Source: Geodermatophilus sabuli (lineage in GTDB: Bacteria > Actinomycetota > Actinomycetes > Mycobacteriales > Geodermatophilaceae). Taken from it: a stretch of 64,000 nucleotides of DNA. Every line of letters begins with the position of its first letter. Position 1 is the first letter of the stretch. The notes below the pieces were generated by a model. The model did not search any database and was not told the origin of the DNA. It saw only the letters and a program-made list of their open reading frames with translations. A program made the position numbers and the translations under genes. Below, piece after piece: positions 34,416 to 43,512 of this stretch. The DNA lies in assembly GCF_900215145.1 (NCBI RefSeq), contig NZ_OBDO01000001.1:1-64000 (forward strand), in the 5' to 3' direction.

Positions 34416-35927
34416 GTGAGCGGAACGGCGCTGCGGCGTGTGGACGCGGCCCTGCAGTTCGCCCCGCAGGGGCGCCGGGCGGTGCCGTACATCGTCCTGC
34501 ACGTCCTCGGCGCCAATCTCGTGGGCGTGGCCATCGTGTCGCTGCTCCTGGTGGGCCTGTCGGCCGGCGCCCGGGACCCCGCCGGCCGCACGGCGGTCAT
34601 CGTGAGCGCGGTCGGCTACCTCGCCGTGGCCCTCCCGCTCGGCGTTCTGGCCGTGCTGCGCCGGCAGCGGCTGACCGCGGCCTGGCTGCGCGCCGGCCGG
34701 TCGCCGACCCCCGAGGAGGCGGCCCAGGCGCTCCGGCTGCCGGCCGACGTGGCGTTCGTCGTCGGGCTGGGCTGGCTCGGCGGGGGCATCGTCGTCGGGG
34801 TCGTCGGCGCCGTCGCCTCGCACCTGTCCCTGGTCGGGCTGCGCCTGGCGCTGGCCGCGCTGCTCGGCGGGGTCGCGACGGCCGGCCACAGCTACCTGCT
34901 CACCCTCCGCCTGGCCCGCCGGCTCACCGCCCGGGCCCTGGCCGCCCACCCCCCGGCCGGTGCGCTGGTCCTCGGCGTGCGTCCGCGGTTGCTGCTCACC
35001 TGGGCACTGACCAGCGGGGTCCCGCTCATGGGGTTGACGCTGCTGTTCCTGGACCCCAGCAACCCCGAGGGGCCGCGCGAGGACGCGGTCGTGTTCCTGG
35101 TCGTCGTCGCCCTGGTCGTCGGGCTGTACACGACCAACCAGGCCGGCCGCTCGGTCGGCACGCCGCTGCACGAGCTGCGCCGCGCCGTGCAGCGGGTCGG
35201 GCGGGGGGACCACGACGTGCGCGTCCCGGTGGACGACGCCGGGGAGATCGGCCTGCTCCAGGAGGGCGTCAACTCCATGGTCGACGGGCTGGTCGAGCGG
35301 GAGCGGCTGCGGGACCTGTTCGGCCGGCACGTCGGGACGACGGTCGCCGAACGGGCGCTGGACACCGGCGTCTCGCTGGGCGGCGAGGTGCGCACGGTGG
35401 CCGCGCTGTTCGTCGACATCGCCGGCTCGACGACGCTGGTCCGGCGCACCGGGCCGGAGGAGATGGTCGGCCTGCTCAACCGGTTCTTCGCGATCGTCGT
35501 CGCCACCGTCGAGGACGAGGGCGGCCTGGTGAACAAGTTCGAGGGTGACGCCGCGCTGTGCGTGTTCGGCGCCCCCGCCGACCACCCGGACCCGGCCGGG
35601 GCGGCGCTGCGGGCGGCCCGACGCATCTGCACGGCCGTCGCGGCCGCGGGCGAGGTCGACGTCGGCGTGGGGGTCGCCTGCGGGCCGGTGTGGGCCGGCC
35701 AGGTGGGCGCGGCCAGTCGGCTGGAGTACACGGTGGTCGGCGACCCGGTCAACGAGGCCGCCCGGCTGACCGACCTCGCCAAGGACCATCCCGGCCGTGC
35801 CGTGGTCTCGGACAACGTGATCCGGGCCGCCCGTGGCCACGAGGTGCAGCACTGGGCGCCCGGCACGGTGGTCGAGCTGCGTGGCCGGGGCGAGCCGACG
35901 CAGACCTGGGTGCTCACCATCGGCTGA
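34416..35927 (+). CDS. Membrane class III adenylate/guanylate cyclase with HAMP domain
   Basis: Protein of 503 residues. Six hydrophobic segments to about residue 245 are followed by a HAMP linker (TPLHELRRAVQRVGRGDHD, about 249-300). The C-terminal class III cyclase catalytic domain shows AALFVDIAGSTTLV with the first metal Asp, NKFEGDAALCVFGAP with the second, and DPVNEAARLTDLA at the dimer interface. It makes cAMP (or cGMP) from ATP (or GTP). The GTG at 34416 begins MSGTALRRVD. A CRP/GlxR-like site occurs elsewhere in this window at 1045-1060. Confidence 0.93.
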   Translation: MSGTALRRVDAALQFAPQGRRAVPYIVLHVLGANLVGVAIVSLLLVGLSAGARDPAGRTAVIVSAVGYLAVALPLGVLAVLRRQRLTAAWLRAGRSPTPEEAAQALRLPADVAFVVGLGWLGGGIVVGVVGAVASHLSLVGLRLALAALLGGVATAGHSYLLTLRLARRLTARALAAHPPAGALVLGVRPRLLLTWALTSGVPLMGLTLLFLDPSNPEGPREDAVVFLVVVALVVGLYTTNQAGRSVGTPLHELRRAVQRVGRGDHDVRVPVDDAGEIGLLQEGVNSMVDGLVERERLRDLFGRHVGTTVAERALDTGVSLGGEVRTVAALFVDIAGSTTLVRRTGPEEMVGLLNRFFAIVVATVEDEGGLVNKFEGDAALCVFGAPADHPDPAGAALRAARRICTAVAAAGEVDVGVGVACGPVWAGQVGAASRLEYTVVGDPVNEAARLTDLAKDHPGRAVVSDNVIRAARGHEVQHWAPGTVVELRGRGEPTQTWVLTIG

Positions 35928-35958
35928 ACGAGGACCCCCTGCAGGGCGGCCGCCGGCA

Positions 35959-37032
35959 TCACACCGCGGCGGTCTGGCCACCCATCTGCTGCTGCCCGGG
36001 GTTGGCGTGCGCCTTGACCACCACGAGGACGTCGTCGGGCTGCAGGGTGCCGATCAGCGGGTCGTCGAACCGCAGCGTCCGCCCGCCCCGGGTCACCGAC
36101 AGCACGACGTCGCGCAGCTGCCGCGGGCCGAGCCCGACCTCACCCGCGGTGGTCCGGCGCTGCTGGAGGTCCAGCCCCTGGCCACCGGTGACGAGGTCCT
36201 CGACGACCGCGACCACCCGCGGGGCGTCGGTGGACAGCCCGAGCAGCCGGCCGGAGGTGGCCGAGGTGGTGATGACCGTGTCCGCGCCGGACTGCCGCAG
36301 CAGGTTGGCGTTCTCCTCCTCGCGCACCGACGTGGTGATGGGGACGCTCGGGTTGAGCTGGCGGACGGTGAGGGTGATGAGCACCGAGGCGTCGTCCCGG
36401 TTGGCGGCCACGATGACCGCGCGCGCCCGTTCCACCGAGGCTCGGCGCAGCACCTCGGTGCGGCCGGCGTCGCCGACGATGCCGGTGAGGCCCACGGAGT
36501 TGGCCTCGTCGATGGCCCGCGGCTCGGGGTCGACGACGACGATCTGTTCCAGCGGCGTGCCGTTGGCCTGCAACGAGCGGATCGCGCTGCGGCCCTTGGT
36601 GCCGTAACCACACACGATGACGTGCTGGCGCACGCGGGACCTCCAGCGACGGATGCGGAACTCCTCCCGCGAGCGCGCGGTGAGCGCCTCGAGGGTGGTT
36701 CCGATGAGGACGATCAGGAACATGATGCGCAGCGGCGTGATGACCAGGATGTTCACCAACCGCGCCTCGGGGGTGACCGGGGTGATGTCGCCGTAACCGG
36801 TCGTGGAGAGTGTGACGGTGGCGTAGTACGTCGCGTCGAGCAGGGAGATCGGGCCGCCCTTGCTGTCGTCGTACCCGTCCCGGTCGATCCAGACGATCAG
36901 CACCACCACGACCAGGACGACGGCGGCGATGAGGACCCGCCGCCACACCTGCCGCACCGGGGAGTGCTCGACGTGGGCGATCCGTACCCCGGTGTGCTCG
37001 GTCTCGAGGGACCCGCCTCCGTTCTCCACCAC
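35959..37032 (-). CDS. Potassium channel with RCK (TrkA-N/TrkA-C) domains
   Basis: Two-helix K+ channel of 357 residues. TM1 (about 33-49), the pore with selectivity filter TTGYGD (77-82), and TM2 (about 91-115) are followed by a cytosolic RCK domain with the Rossmann motif GYGTKG (142-147) and a TrkA-C region at the end. The architecture matches MthK-type channels, which are gated by ligand binding to RCK. The GTG at 37032 is only 4 nt after a TANNNT hexamer; the next codon is also GTG (37029), which would give a 7-nt spacing. Confidence 0.9.
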   Translation of the reverse strand: MVENGGGSLETEHTGVRIAHVEHSPVRQVWRRVLIAAVVLVVVVLIVWIDRDGYDDSKGGPISLLDATYYATVTLSTTGYGDITPVTPEARLVNILVITPLRIMFLIVLIGTTLEALTARSREEFRIRRWRSRVRQHVIVCGYGTKGRSAIRSLQANGTPLEQIVVVDPEPRAIDEANSVGLTGIVGDAGRTEVLRRASVERARAVIVAANRDDASVLITLTVRQLNPSVPITTSVREEENANLLRQSGADTVITTSATSGRLLGLSTDAPRVVAVVEDLVTGGQGLDLQQRRTTAGEVGLGPRQLRDVVLSVTRGGRTLRFDDPLIGTLQPDDVLVVVKAHANPGQQQMGGQTAAV

Positions 37033-37036
37033 GCGG

Positions 37037-37042
37037 ACGATA
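37037..37042 (-). promoter_or_regulatory. -10 hexamer for leaderless K+ channel gene
   Basis: TATCGT on the minus strand lies 4 nt before GTG 37032 and 7 nt before GTG 37029, so the second GTG may be the true start. Confidence 0.4.
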
Positions 37043-37101
37043 GTGAGGCCCGGCCGCTGTGGCTCGTGCGCCGCACCCGTCGGGGTGAGCCCGCGCGCCG
37101 C

Positions 37102-38847
37102 TCAGCCGCCGGTGCCGGCCGCCCGTTCCCGCGCCGCGAGTTCCCGCTTGAGCACCTTGCCCGCGGCCGACACCGGGATCGCGTCGATGAACACGACGTC
37201 CCGCAACCGCTTGTAGGGCGTCACCCGGTCGTTGACCGCGGCCATCACCGACTCCGCGGTCAGCGCGGCCCCGGCGTCGTCGGCCCGGCGGACCACGTAG
37301 GCCACCGGCAGCTCCCCGGCATCCTCGTCCGGCCGGCCGACGACGGCCGCCCCGGCCACCCCGGGGAGGCCGAACAGGATCTCCTCCAGCTCGCGCGGGA
37401 AGACGTTGTAGCCCTTGTAGAGCAGCATGTCCTTGGTCCGGTCGACGATCGACAGGTACCCGTCGCCGTCCAGGACGCCGACGTCGCCGGTGTGGAACCA
37501 GCCGGCGGCGTCGATCGCCTCGGCGGTGGCCTCGGGCCTGCGCGCGTAGCCGCGCATCACCTGCGGCCCGCGGATGCAGACCTCGCCGCGCTCGCCCGGC
37601 GGTAGCGGGTCACCCCCGCCCAGCGGCCGGATGGTGACCTCGGTGTCGAACACCGGCACCCCGACCGTGCCCGGCTTGCGGGTGCCGGAGCGGAACGACG
37701 GGTTGCCGGTGGCCTGCATGGTGACCTCGGTGAGGCCGTAGCCCTCGCCGATGACCGCATCGGGCAGCAGGGCCTGCAGCCGCTCGATCAGCGGTGTCGG
37801 CAGCGGGGCCGCCCCGCTGGACACGCCGCGCACCGACGACAGGTCGGCGTCGGCGATGCCGGGCACCTGCAGCAGCGCGACGAACACCGGGGGCGCGCCG
37901 CCGATGCTGGTGACGCGGTACCGGACGGCGTCCTCGACGTAGCGCACGGGGTCGAAGCGCATGTGGACGACCGTCGTCGTCCCGGCCATGACCAGGCCGT
38001 TGAGGTAGCCGATGGCGCCCATCGCGTGGAACCACGGGGTGAGGTTGATCATCCGCGCCTCGCCCAGGCGGGTCGGGGACTCGTCTGGGCCCAGCACCTG
38101 GCGCAGCGTGACGTCGCCGGCCGCGTCGAGCTCCGGCAGCGACCCCGACGACCAGCAGGCCGACTGCAGCACGTTGGTGACCACGTTGCGGTGCACCAGC
38201 TCCACGCCCTTGCTCACCCCGGTGGTCCCGCCGGTGTAGGCCAGGTGCGCGAGGTCCGTGGCGGGGTCGACCCCGGCGTCGTGGTGCCGGTCGGTGGGGT
38301 CGGCGGCGAGCAGGTCGGCAAGGTCGACGTCGCCGTCCGCGAGGCCGTCGAGCCGAGCGGCGAGGTCGAGGGTGTGCGCCTCCCCGGTGACGACGACGGT
38401 CTCCACCGGCGTGCCGGCCAGCGCCGGGCGGGCGAACGGCAGCACCTGGTCCCAGGTGACCAGGACCCGGGCGCCGGCGTCGGTCAGCTGGGCGGCGAGG
38501 TCGGCGGCCGGGAGCAGCGGGTTGGTGGGGGAGAACGTCGCCCCGGCCATCAGGACCCCGTAGTAGACCGCCGGGTACTGCCGGCAGTTCGGGATGTGCA
38601 CGGCGACGACGTCACCGCGGCCCACGCCGGCCTCGGCCAGCCAGTTCGCCACCGCGGAGGCGCGCGCCCCGAGCTCGGTGAACGTCAGTGGGACGTCGTG
38701 GTCGACGAACGCCTCCCGCTCACCCCAGCGGCGCACCGCCGCGCGCAGGATCGACCCGACCGGCACCTGCGGGTACTCCAGCGAGCGCGGCAGGCCCGGC
38801 GGCCAGCTGTTCGCGTCGGGGGTCGGCGGGGCCTGCGTGGCGGTCAT
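37102..38847 (-). CDS. AMP-binding acyl-CoA ligase
   Basis: Adenylate-forming enzyme of 581 residues that activates a carboxylic acid with ATP and CoA. The P-loop is in LAYTGGTTGVSKGVELVH. Other conserved blocks are GEGYGLTEVTMQATGNP, the hinge and ribose-binding GWFHTGDVGVLDGDGYLSIVDRTKD, and the C-terminal catalytic SAAGKVLKRELA. It resembles long-chain fatty acid or 4-coumarate-type ligases. The gene is divergent from the patatin gene. A second ligase of this class lies 1 kb away on the same strand. Confidence 0.92.
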   Translation of the reverse strand: MTATQAPPTPDANSWPPGLPRSLEYPQVPVGSILRAAVRRWGEREAFVDHDVPLTFTELGARASAVANWLAEAGVGRGDVVAVHIPNCRQYPAVYYGVLMAGATFSPTNPLLPAADLAAQLTDAGARVLVTWDQVLPFARPALAGTPVETVVVTGEAHTLDLAARLDGLADGDVDLADLLAADPTDRHHDAGVDPATDLAHLAYTGGTTGVSKGVELVHRNVVTNVLQSACWSSGSLPELDAAGDVTLRQVLGPDESPTRLGEARMINLTPWFHAMGAIGYLNGLVMAGTTTVVHMRFDPVRYVEDAVRYRVTSIGGAPPVFVALLQVPGIADADLSSVRGVSSGAAPLPTPLIERLQALLPDAVIGEGYGLTEVTMQATGNPSFRSGTRKPGTVGVPVFDTEVTIRPLGGGDPLPPGERGEVCIRGPQVMRGYARRPEATAEAIDAAGWFHTGDVGVLDGDGYLSIVDRTKDMLLYKGYNVFPRELEEILFGLPGVAGAAVVGRPDEDAGELPVAYVVRRADDAGAALTAESVMAAVNDRVTPYKRLRDVVFIDAIPVSAAGKVLKRELAARERAAGTGG

Positions 38848-38930
38848 GCGGGACCTTCCTGTCCGGGAGCTCCCAGCGTGGCGTACGTCACAACCGGTGT
38901 CGAGAGCCCACGGTGGGTGAGGATGGCGGC

Positions 38931-39782
38931 ATGAGCGACCAGCGCGCGGCCCTCGTGCTCGGCGGCGGCGGGATCACCGGCATCGCGTGGGAGATCGGCG
39001 TGCTCGCCGGACTCGCGGAGGCCGGGGTCGACCTGACCGGCGCCGACCTCGTCGTCGGCACCTCCGCCGGGTCGGTGGTCGGCGCGCAGGTCACCGGCGG
39101 CGCGGACCTGGAGACCCTGTTCGCCCGCCAGCTCGAGCCGCCCACCGGGGAGAAGGCCGCCCGCATGACCCGCGCCGGGCTGGCCCGGTACGCCTGGGCC
39201 CTCGTGCGCAGCCGCGGGAAGGACGTCGAGTTCCGCCGGCGGGTCGGGGCGCTGGCGCTGGCCGCCGAGCAGGCCGGACTCACGCCGCCGGAGCAGGAGC
39301 GGCTGGACGTCATCGGCAGCCGGCTGGTCGGCACCGAGTGGCCCGACCGCGCGCTCACCGTCACCGCGGTCGACGCGCACACCGGCGAGTTCCGCACCTT
39401 CGACCGCGACTCCGGCGTCCCGCTGCTGCACGCCGTGGCGGCCAGCTGCGCGGTGCCCGGCGTCTACCCGCCGGTGACGATCGACGGGCGCCGCTACGTC
39501 GACGGCGGCATGCGGTCGGCGGCCAACGCCGACCTCGCCGAGGGGTACGACCGGGTCGTCGTCCTCGCGCCCGTCCCGCGCGGGGTGGGGCCGCTGGCCA
39601 GCGTCGACGCCCAGGTGACCGGGATGGTGGCCCGCGTCGCCGTCGTCGCGCCCGACCAGGCCAGCCGCACCGCGATCGGCCGCAACGTGCTCGACCCCGC
39701 AGCCCGCGCGGGGTCCGCCCGCGCCGGTCGGGCCCAGGCCGGAGGCGTCGCCGAGCAGGTCGCCGAGGCCTGGCAGGGCTGA
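38931..39782 (+). CDS. Patatin-like phospholipase family protein
   Basis: Serine lipase of 283 residues with a Ser-Asp dyad. The oxyanion motif GGGGITG is at 11-17, the nucleophile is Ser45 in GTSAG (43-47), and the catalytic Asp is in YVDGGM, about residue 192. The short length matches bacterial patatins that hydrolyse acyl esters. It stands between two acyl-CoA ligase genes, so it may free fatty acids for them; this is inference from position. ATG 38931 has GGTGAGGATGGCGGC upstream. Confidence 0.88.
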   Translation: MSDQRAALVLGGGGITGIAWEIGVLAGLAEAGVDLTGADLVVGTSAGSVVGAQVTGGADLETLFARQLEPPTGEKAARMTRAGLARYAWALVRSRGKDVEFRRRVGALALAAEQAGLTPPEQERLDVIGSRLVGTEWPDRALTVTAVDAHTGEFRTFDRDSGVPLLHAVAASCAVPGVYPPVTIDGRRYVDGGMRSAANADLAEGYDRVVVLAPVPRGVGPLASVDAQVTGMVARVAVVAPDQASRTAIGRNVLDPAARAGSARAGRAQAGGVAEQVAEAWQG

Positions 39783-39816
39783 GCGCGGCCCCGGCCCGGA
39801 GCCGACCCCGTGCAGC

Positions 39817-41388
39817 TCAGACCGCGGGGTCGGCGACCAGCGCGCCGGCCGAGTGCTCCTCCCGCAGCCGGGTCTTGAGCACCTTGCCGCTGGGGTTGCG
39901 GGGCAGGGCGGCGACGAGTGAGTACTCGCGCGGGTTCTTGTAGTGCGCCAGCCGCTCCCGGCACCAGGCGGTCAGCTCCTGCGGGGTGGGCGGGTCGGCG
40001 GGGTCCCGCGGGGCGACGACGGCCAGCGGCGCCTCGCCGTAGCGGGTGTCCGGGACGCCGATCAGCGCCACCTCGCCGACCTTGGGGTGCGCGGCCAGCA
40101 CGTCCTCCACCTCCGCGCAGTACACGTTCTCCCCGCCGGTGATGATCATGTCCTTCTTGCGGTCGACGACGTAGAGGTAGCCGTCCTCGTCCTCGCGGAC
40201 CAGGTCGCCGGAGTGGAACCACCCGCCGGTGAAGGCGATCGCCGTCTCGTCCGGCTTGTCCCAGTACTCCTTCATCACCATCGGGCCGCGGTAGACGATC
40301 TCGCCCACCTCGCCGCGGGGGACGTCGTCCATCGCGTCGTCCACGATGCGTACCTCGACGTTGACCATCGGGGTGCCGATCGACCCGATCTTCCGGATGG
40401 CGTCCTCGCCGCGCAGGAAGCAGGTGACCGGGCTGCACTCGGTCTGCCCGAACGCGGTCACGACCTCGGCCTGCGGGAAGGTGTCGATCATGGTGCGCAG
40501 CAGCGTGGTCGACGCCGGGGCCGCGCCCCAGGAGATGCGGCGCAGGCTGGACAGGTCGCGGTCGGCGATGCCCGGGACCGCGCACACCGCCGCCCACATC
40601 GACGGCACCAGGAAGATGCTGGTCACCCGCTCGCATTCCATGAGATCGAGGGTCGCCACCGGGTCGAAGCCGCCGGAGCGGGTGATGACGTGGCAGCCGC
40701 CCATCAGCAGCATCGGCAGCCCGCCGGCCAGCCCGGCGATGTGGAACATCGGCGCGCCCGGCACCCCCACCCGGTCGGACGGGCCGCCGCCGAGGTGCGC
40801 GGTCTGGCTGAAGGCGTGCAACAGCAGGTTGCGGTGGGTCAGCACCGCGCCCTTGGACCGCCCGGTCGTACCCGAGGTGTACATGATGAAGGCGGCGGCC
40901 TCCTCGTCGACATCGAGGTCCAGCGGCGTGCCGGCGGCCGCGGCCAGCGCCGTTTCGTAGTCCCCGCCGATGGTCAGCACGGTGCGCACCGCGGGCGCCT
41001 GCTCGCGGGCCTTGGCCGCCAGCGGCGCCAGCGTGGCGTCCACGACCAGCGCGGTGGCGCCGCTGTCGGTGAGCACGTAGGCCACCTCGTCGGCGACCAG
41101 CCGGAAGTTGACCGGGACGACGACCGCGCCCAGCCGCACGCCGGCCAGGTAGGCCTCCCACACCTCCATCCCGTTCAGCGCCAGGACCGCGACCCGGTCG
41201 CCGACGCCGACGCCGCGGTCGGCCAGGGCCCGGGCCAGCCGGGTGACCCGCTCGTCGAGCTCGGCGTAGCTGCGGCCGGCGCCGTCGAAGCGCAGCGCCG
41301 TGGCTCCCGGCGTCCTCCGCGCCCAGCGCGCCAGCTGGTCGGCCATCGTCATGCCGCGGCCGAGGAGCCGGGGGATCTCGACACTCAC
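39817..41388 (-). CDS. AMP-binding acyl-CoA ligase
   Basis: Second adenylate-forming ligase, 523 residues. Motifs are MYTSGTTGRSKGAVLTHRNL, TAFGQTECSPVTCF, GGWFHSGDLVREDEDGYLYV, VDRKKDMIITGGENVY and the terminal NPSGKVLKTRLREEH. It resembles actinobacterial FadD medium/long-chain or aromatic acid ligases. The GTG start at 41388 (MSVEIPRLLGRG) has AGGAGACCTCC upstream; an ATG 13 codons inside (MADQLARW) is possible. It converges with the patatin gene and belongs to the acyl-CoA cluster that extends to 45376. Confidence 0.91.
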   Translation of the reverse strand: MSVEIPRLLGRGMTMADQLARWARRTPGATALRFDGAGRSYAELDERVTRLARALADRGVGVGDRVAVLALNGMEVWEAYLAGVRLGAVVVPVNFRLVADEVAYVLTDSGATALVVDATLAPLAAKAREQAPAVRTVLTIGGDYETALAAAAGTPLDLDVDEEAAAFIMYTSGTTGRSKGAVLTHRNLLLHAFSQTAHLGGGPSDRVGVPGAPMFHIAGLAGGLPMLLMGGCHVITRSGGFDPVATLDLMECERVTSIFLVPSMWAAVCAVPGIADRDLSSLRRISWGAAPASTTLLRTMIDTFPQAEVVTAFGQTECSPVTCFLRGEDAIRKIGSIGTPMVNVEVRIVDDAMDDVPRGEVGEIVYRGPMVMKEYWDKPDETAIAFTGGWFHSGDLVREDEDGYLYVVDRKKDMIITGGENVYCAEVEDVLAAHPKVGEVALIGVPDTRYGEAPLAVVAPRDPADPPTPQELTAWCRERLAHYKNPREYSLVAALPRNPSGKVLKTRLREEHSAGALVADPAV

Positions 41389-41551
41389 GGAGGTCTCCTG
41401 ACGCGCGCCGGGTGTGACGCGCGTCATGCTGGCCGGGGAGCCGGGAGCGGTCAACCCTGACTGCCGGGTGCCGGGGAACCGCCGTCCCACCCCCGCGTCG
41501 CCGCCCTCGCGCCGGGCGGTGCGGACGGCGACGGCGCGGTCGGGCCGGTGC

Positions 41552-42184
41552 TCAGGCGAGCAGCATCCGGGCCGCGAGCCGCTTCCACAGCGCGAGGTGC
41601 GGGTCGGTGGCCGGCGGCCGGTCCTCGAAGGCGTAGACGATCGCGACCCCGCGCATGCTGGTGAACAGCAGCTCGCACAGCTCGGCGTAGAGCTCGGCGG
41701 CGGCGATCTCCGGGCCCCAGATCCCGTCGGCGACGGCCCGGATCGATGCCCGCAGCCGCCGCTCGCCGTCCCGCAGCGCCGCCCGCAGCGCCGGGTCGGT
41801 GCGCGCCGCCGTCCACAGCTCGACCGCGGCCCAGAACGGCGGCTCGTGGAACGTCGCCCACATGAGGTCGATCGCGCGGTCCACCCGCTCGCGGCCGGCC
41901 GGCTGGTCGGCCATGAGCGCCGCGGCGCGCTGCCGGACGTCGGCCAGCACGGTGCCCGACAGGTGCTCGGCGGCGGCCACCAGCAGCTCGGCGCGGGACG
42001 GGAAGTGGTGCAGCAGCCGCCCGCGCGACACCCCCGCCCGGGCCTGGACGGCGAGCGTGGAGGCGCCGGCGTAGCCGTCCTCGACCAGGCAGGCGACCGC
42101 CGCGTCGAGGATCAGCGCCCGGCTGTCGGCGGTCCGCGCGGAGCGGGACCGGGGCCCGGCGGGCGCGGCGGGGTCGGCGGTCAC
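41552..42184 (-). CDS. TetR/AcrR family transcriptional regulator
   Basis: Repressor of 210 residues. The N-terminal HTH is in RALILDAAVACLVEDGYAGA and STLAVQARAGVSRGRLLHHF; the rest is an all-helical ligand-binding domain with WATFHEPPFWAAVELWTAAR. It is divergent from the acyl-CoA dehydrogenase operon, with a palindromic operator in the spacer, so it most likely controls that operon in response to an acyl-CoA. The GTG start at 42184 is 6 nt after a TANNNT hexamer and is leaderless. Confidence 0.92.
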   Translation of the reverse strand: MTADPAAPAGPRSRSARTADSRALILDAAVACLVEDGYAGASTLAVQARAGVSRGRLLHHFPSRAELLVAAAEHLSGTVLADVRQRAAALMADQPAGRERVDRAIDLMWATFHEPPFWAAVELWTAARTDPALRAALRDGERRLRASIRAVADGIWGPEIAAAELYAELCELLFTSMRGVAIVYAFEDRPPATDPHLALWKRLAARMLLA

Positions 42185-42190
42185 CGCGCG

Positions 42191-42196
42191 AGCGTA
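42191..42196 (-). promoter_or_regulatory. -10 hexamer for leaderless tetR
   Basis: TACGCT on the minus strand ends 6 nt before the GTG of the TetR gene, close to the palindromic operator at 42215-42236. Confidence 0.5.
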
Positions 42197-42214
42197 GGTC
42201 CGCCCGAGGGAGCC

Positions 42215-42236
42215 GAACAGTCACCGTTGACCGTTC
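42215..42236. promoter_or_regulatory. TetR operator palindrome
   Basis: A 22-bp imperfect palindrome, GAACxGTCA-N4-TGACxGTTC, sits in the 107-bp divergent spacer between the TetR gene and the acyl-CoA dehydrogenase gene. Its length, position and form are typical of a TetR operator acting on both promoters. Confidence 0.65.
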
Positions 42237-42291
42237 CGGGGGACCGCTGTCACGCTGCCGCCGACGCGACCACCGCAGAGAGGCGCCGCCC

Positions 42292-43512
42292 GTGGACTTC
42301 GACGACACCCCCGACGAGGCGGCCTACCGGGCCGCGGTCCGGACGCTGCTCGAGGAGCACGCGGCCGAGCTGCTGCACGTCGCCCCGGGCGGCGAGGCGG
42401 TCGACGCCCGCACGCACGAGGCGGGCCTGCGGCGCACGCAGCGGGTGCTCGCCGAGGCCGGCCTGGTCGGCATCACCTGGCCACGCGAGCACGGGGGGCA
42501 GGGCGGCACGCTGGTGCAGCAGGCGATCGTGACGCAGGAGCTGGCCCGCGCGGGGGTGCCGACGCTGATCAACCACATCGGCCTGGGCATGTGCGGGCCG
42601 ACGGTCATCGCCCACGGCAGCGACGACCAGAAGCGCCGGTACCTCGCCCGGCTGCTGCGTGCCGACGACGTCTGGTGCCAGCTGTTCAGCGAGCCGGCGT
42701 CCGGCTCGGACCTGGCGGCCCTGCGCACCACCGCCGTCCGGGACGGCGACGAGTGGGTGGTCAACGGCCAGAAGGTCTGGACGACGCTCGCGCACGTCGC
42801 CGACCTCGGCATCCTGCTGACCCGCACCGACCCCGACCGTCCCAAGCACGCCGGGCTGACGATGTTCGTCGTCGACATGCACGCCCCCGGGGTGACGGTC
42901 CGGCCGCTGCGGCAGATGGTCGGCTCCGCCGGGTTCAACGAGGTGTTCTTCGACGAGGTCCGCATCCCCGACGAGGAGCGGCTCGGCGAGCCCGGCGAGG
43001 GGTGGCGGGTCGCCATCACCACGCTGATGAACGAGCGGGTGACCATCGGGGGCGCCGGCAGCGACCTCGGCGTCCCGGTGGAGCGGCTGGCCGCCCTGGC
43101 CCGGGAGCGGCTGCCGCACCTGGACGCCGAGCGCCAGGTGCTCGCCCGGCAGGCGGTGGGCCGCGCGGTGGTCGCCTCGCTGGCCGCCCGCTACACCGGG
43201 TACCGGCGGTTCACCGTGCTCAGCCAGGGCGGCCTGCCCGGGCCGGAGGCGAGCGCCGGCAAGCTGGCCGGCACCGCCGCGGCCAAGCTGGTGGCCGACG
43301 CCGGCGTCCGGCTGCTGGGCGACGACGCCGTCTACGCCGCGACCGCCGACGGCGACGCCACCTGGCAGCGCAGCCAGGGGTACCTGCCCGGGCTGGCGAT
43401 CGCCGGCGGCACCGACCAGGTGCTGCGCAACATCCTCGGCGAGCGCGTGCTGGGGTTGCCGCCGGAACCGCGCAGCGACAAGGACGCGCCCTTCGCGGGA
43501 GGTCGGCGGTGA
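42292..43512 (+). CDS. Acyl-CoA dehydrogenase (larger subunit type)
   Basis: FAD-dependent enzyme of 406 residues that introduces the alpha-beta double bond in an acyl-CoA. The N-terminal helical domain is followed by the flavin motif QLFSEPASGSDLAALRTTA and, near the end, GGTDQVLRNILGERVLGLP. The latter is characteristic of the FadE-type ACADs of actinobacteria. GTG 42292 has GAGAGGCG upstream. Its stop overlaps the start of a second, smaller ACAD. Such neighbouring pairs form alpha2beta2 heterotetramers in steroid side-chain degradation (known for mycobacterial FadE pairs); whether this pair does so is inference. Confidence 0.92.
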   Translation: MDFDDTPDEAAYRAAVRTLLEEHAAELLHVAPGGEAVDARTHEAGLRRTQRVLAEAGLVGITWPREHGGQGGTLVQQAIVTQELARAGVPTLINHIGLGMCGPTVIAHGSDDQKRRYLARLLRADDVWCQLFSEPASGSDLAALRTTAVRDGDEWVVNGQKVWTTLAHVADLGILLTRTDPDRPKHAGLTMFVVDMHAPGVTVRPLRQMVGSAGFNEVFFDEVRIPDEERLGEPGEGWRVAITTLMNERVTIGGAGSDLGVPVERLAALARERLPHLDAERQVLARQAVGRAVVASLAARYTGYRRFTVLSQGGLPGPEASAGKLAGTAAAKLVADAGVRLLGDDAVYAATADGDATWQRSQGYLPGLAIAGGTDQVLRNILGERVLGLPPEPRSDKDAPFAGGRR

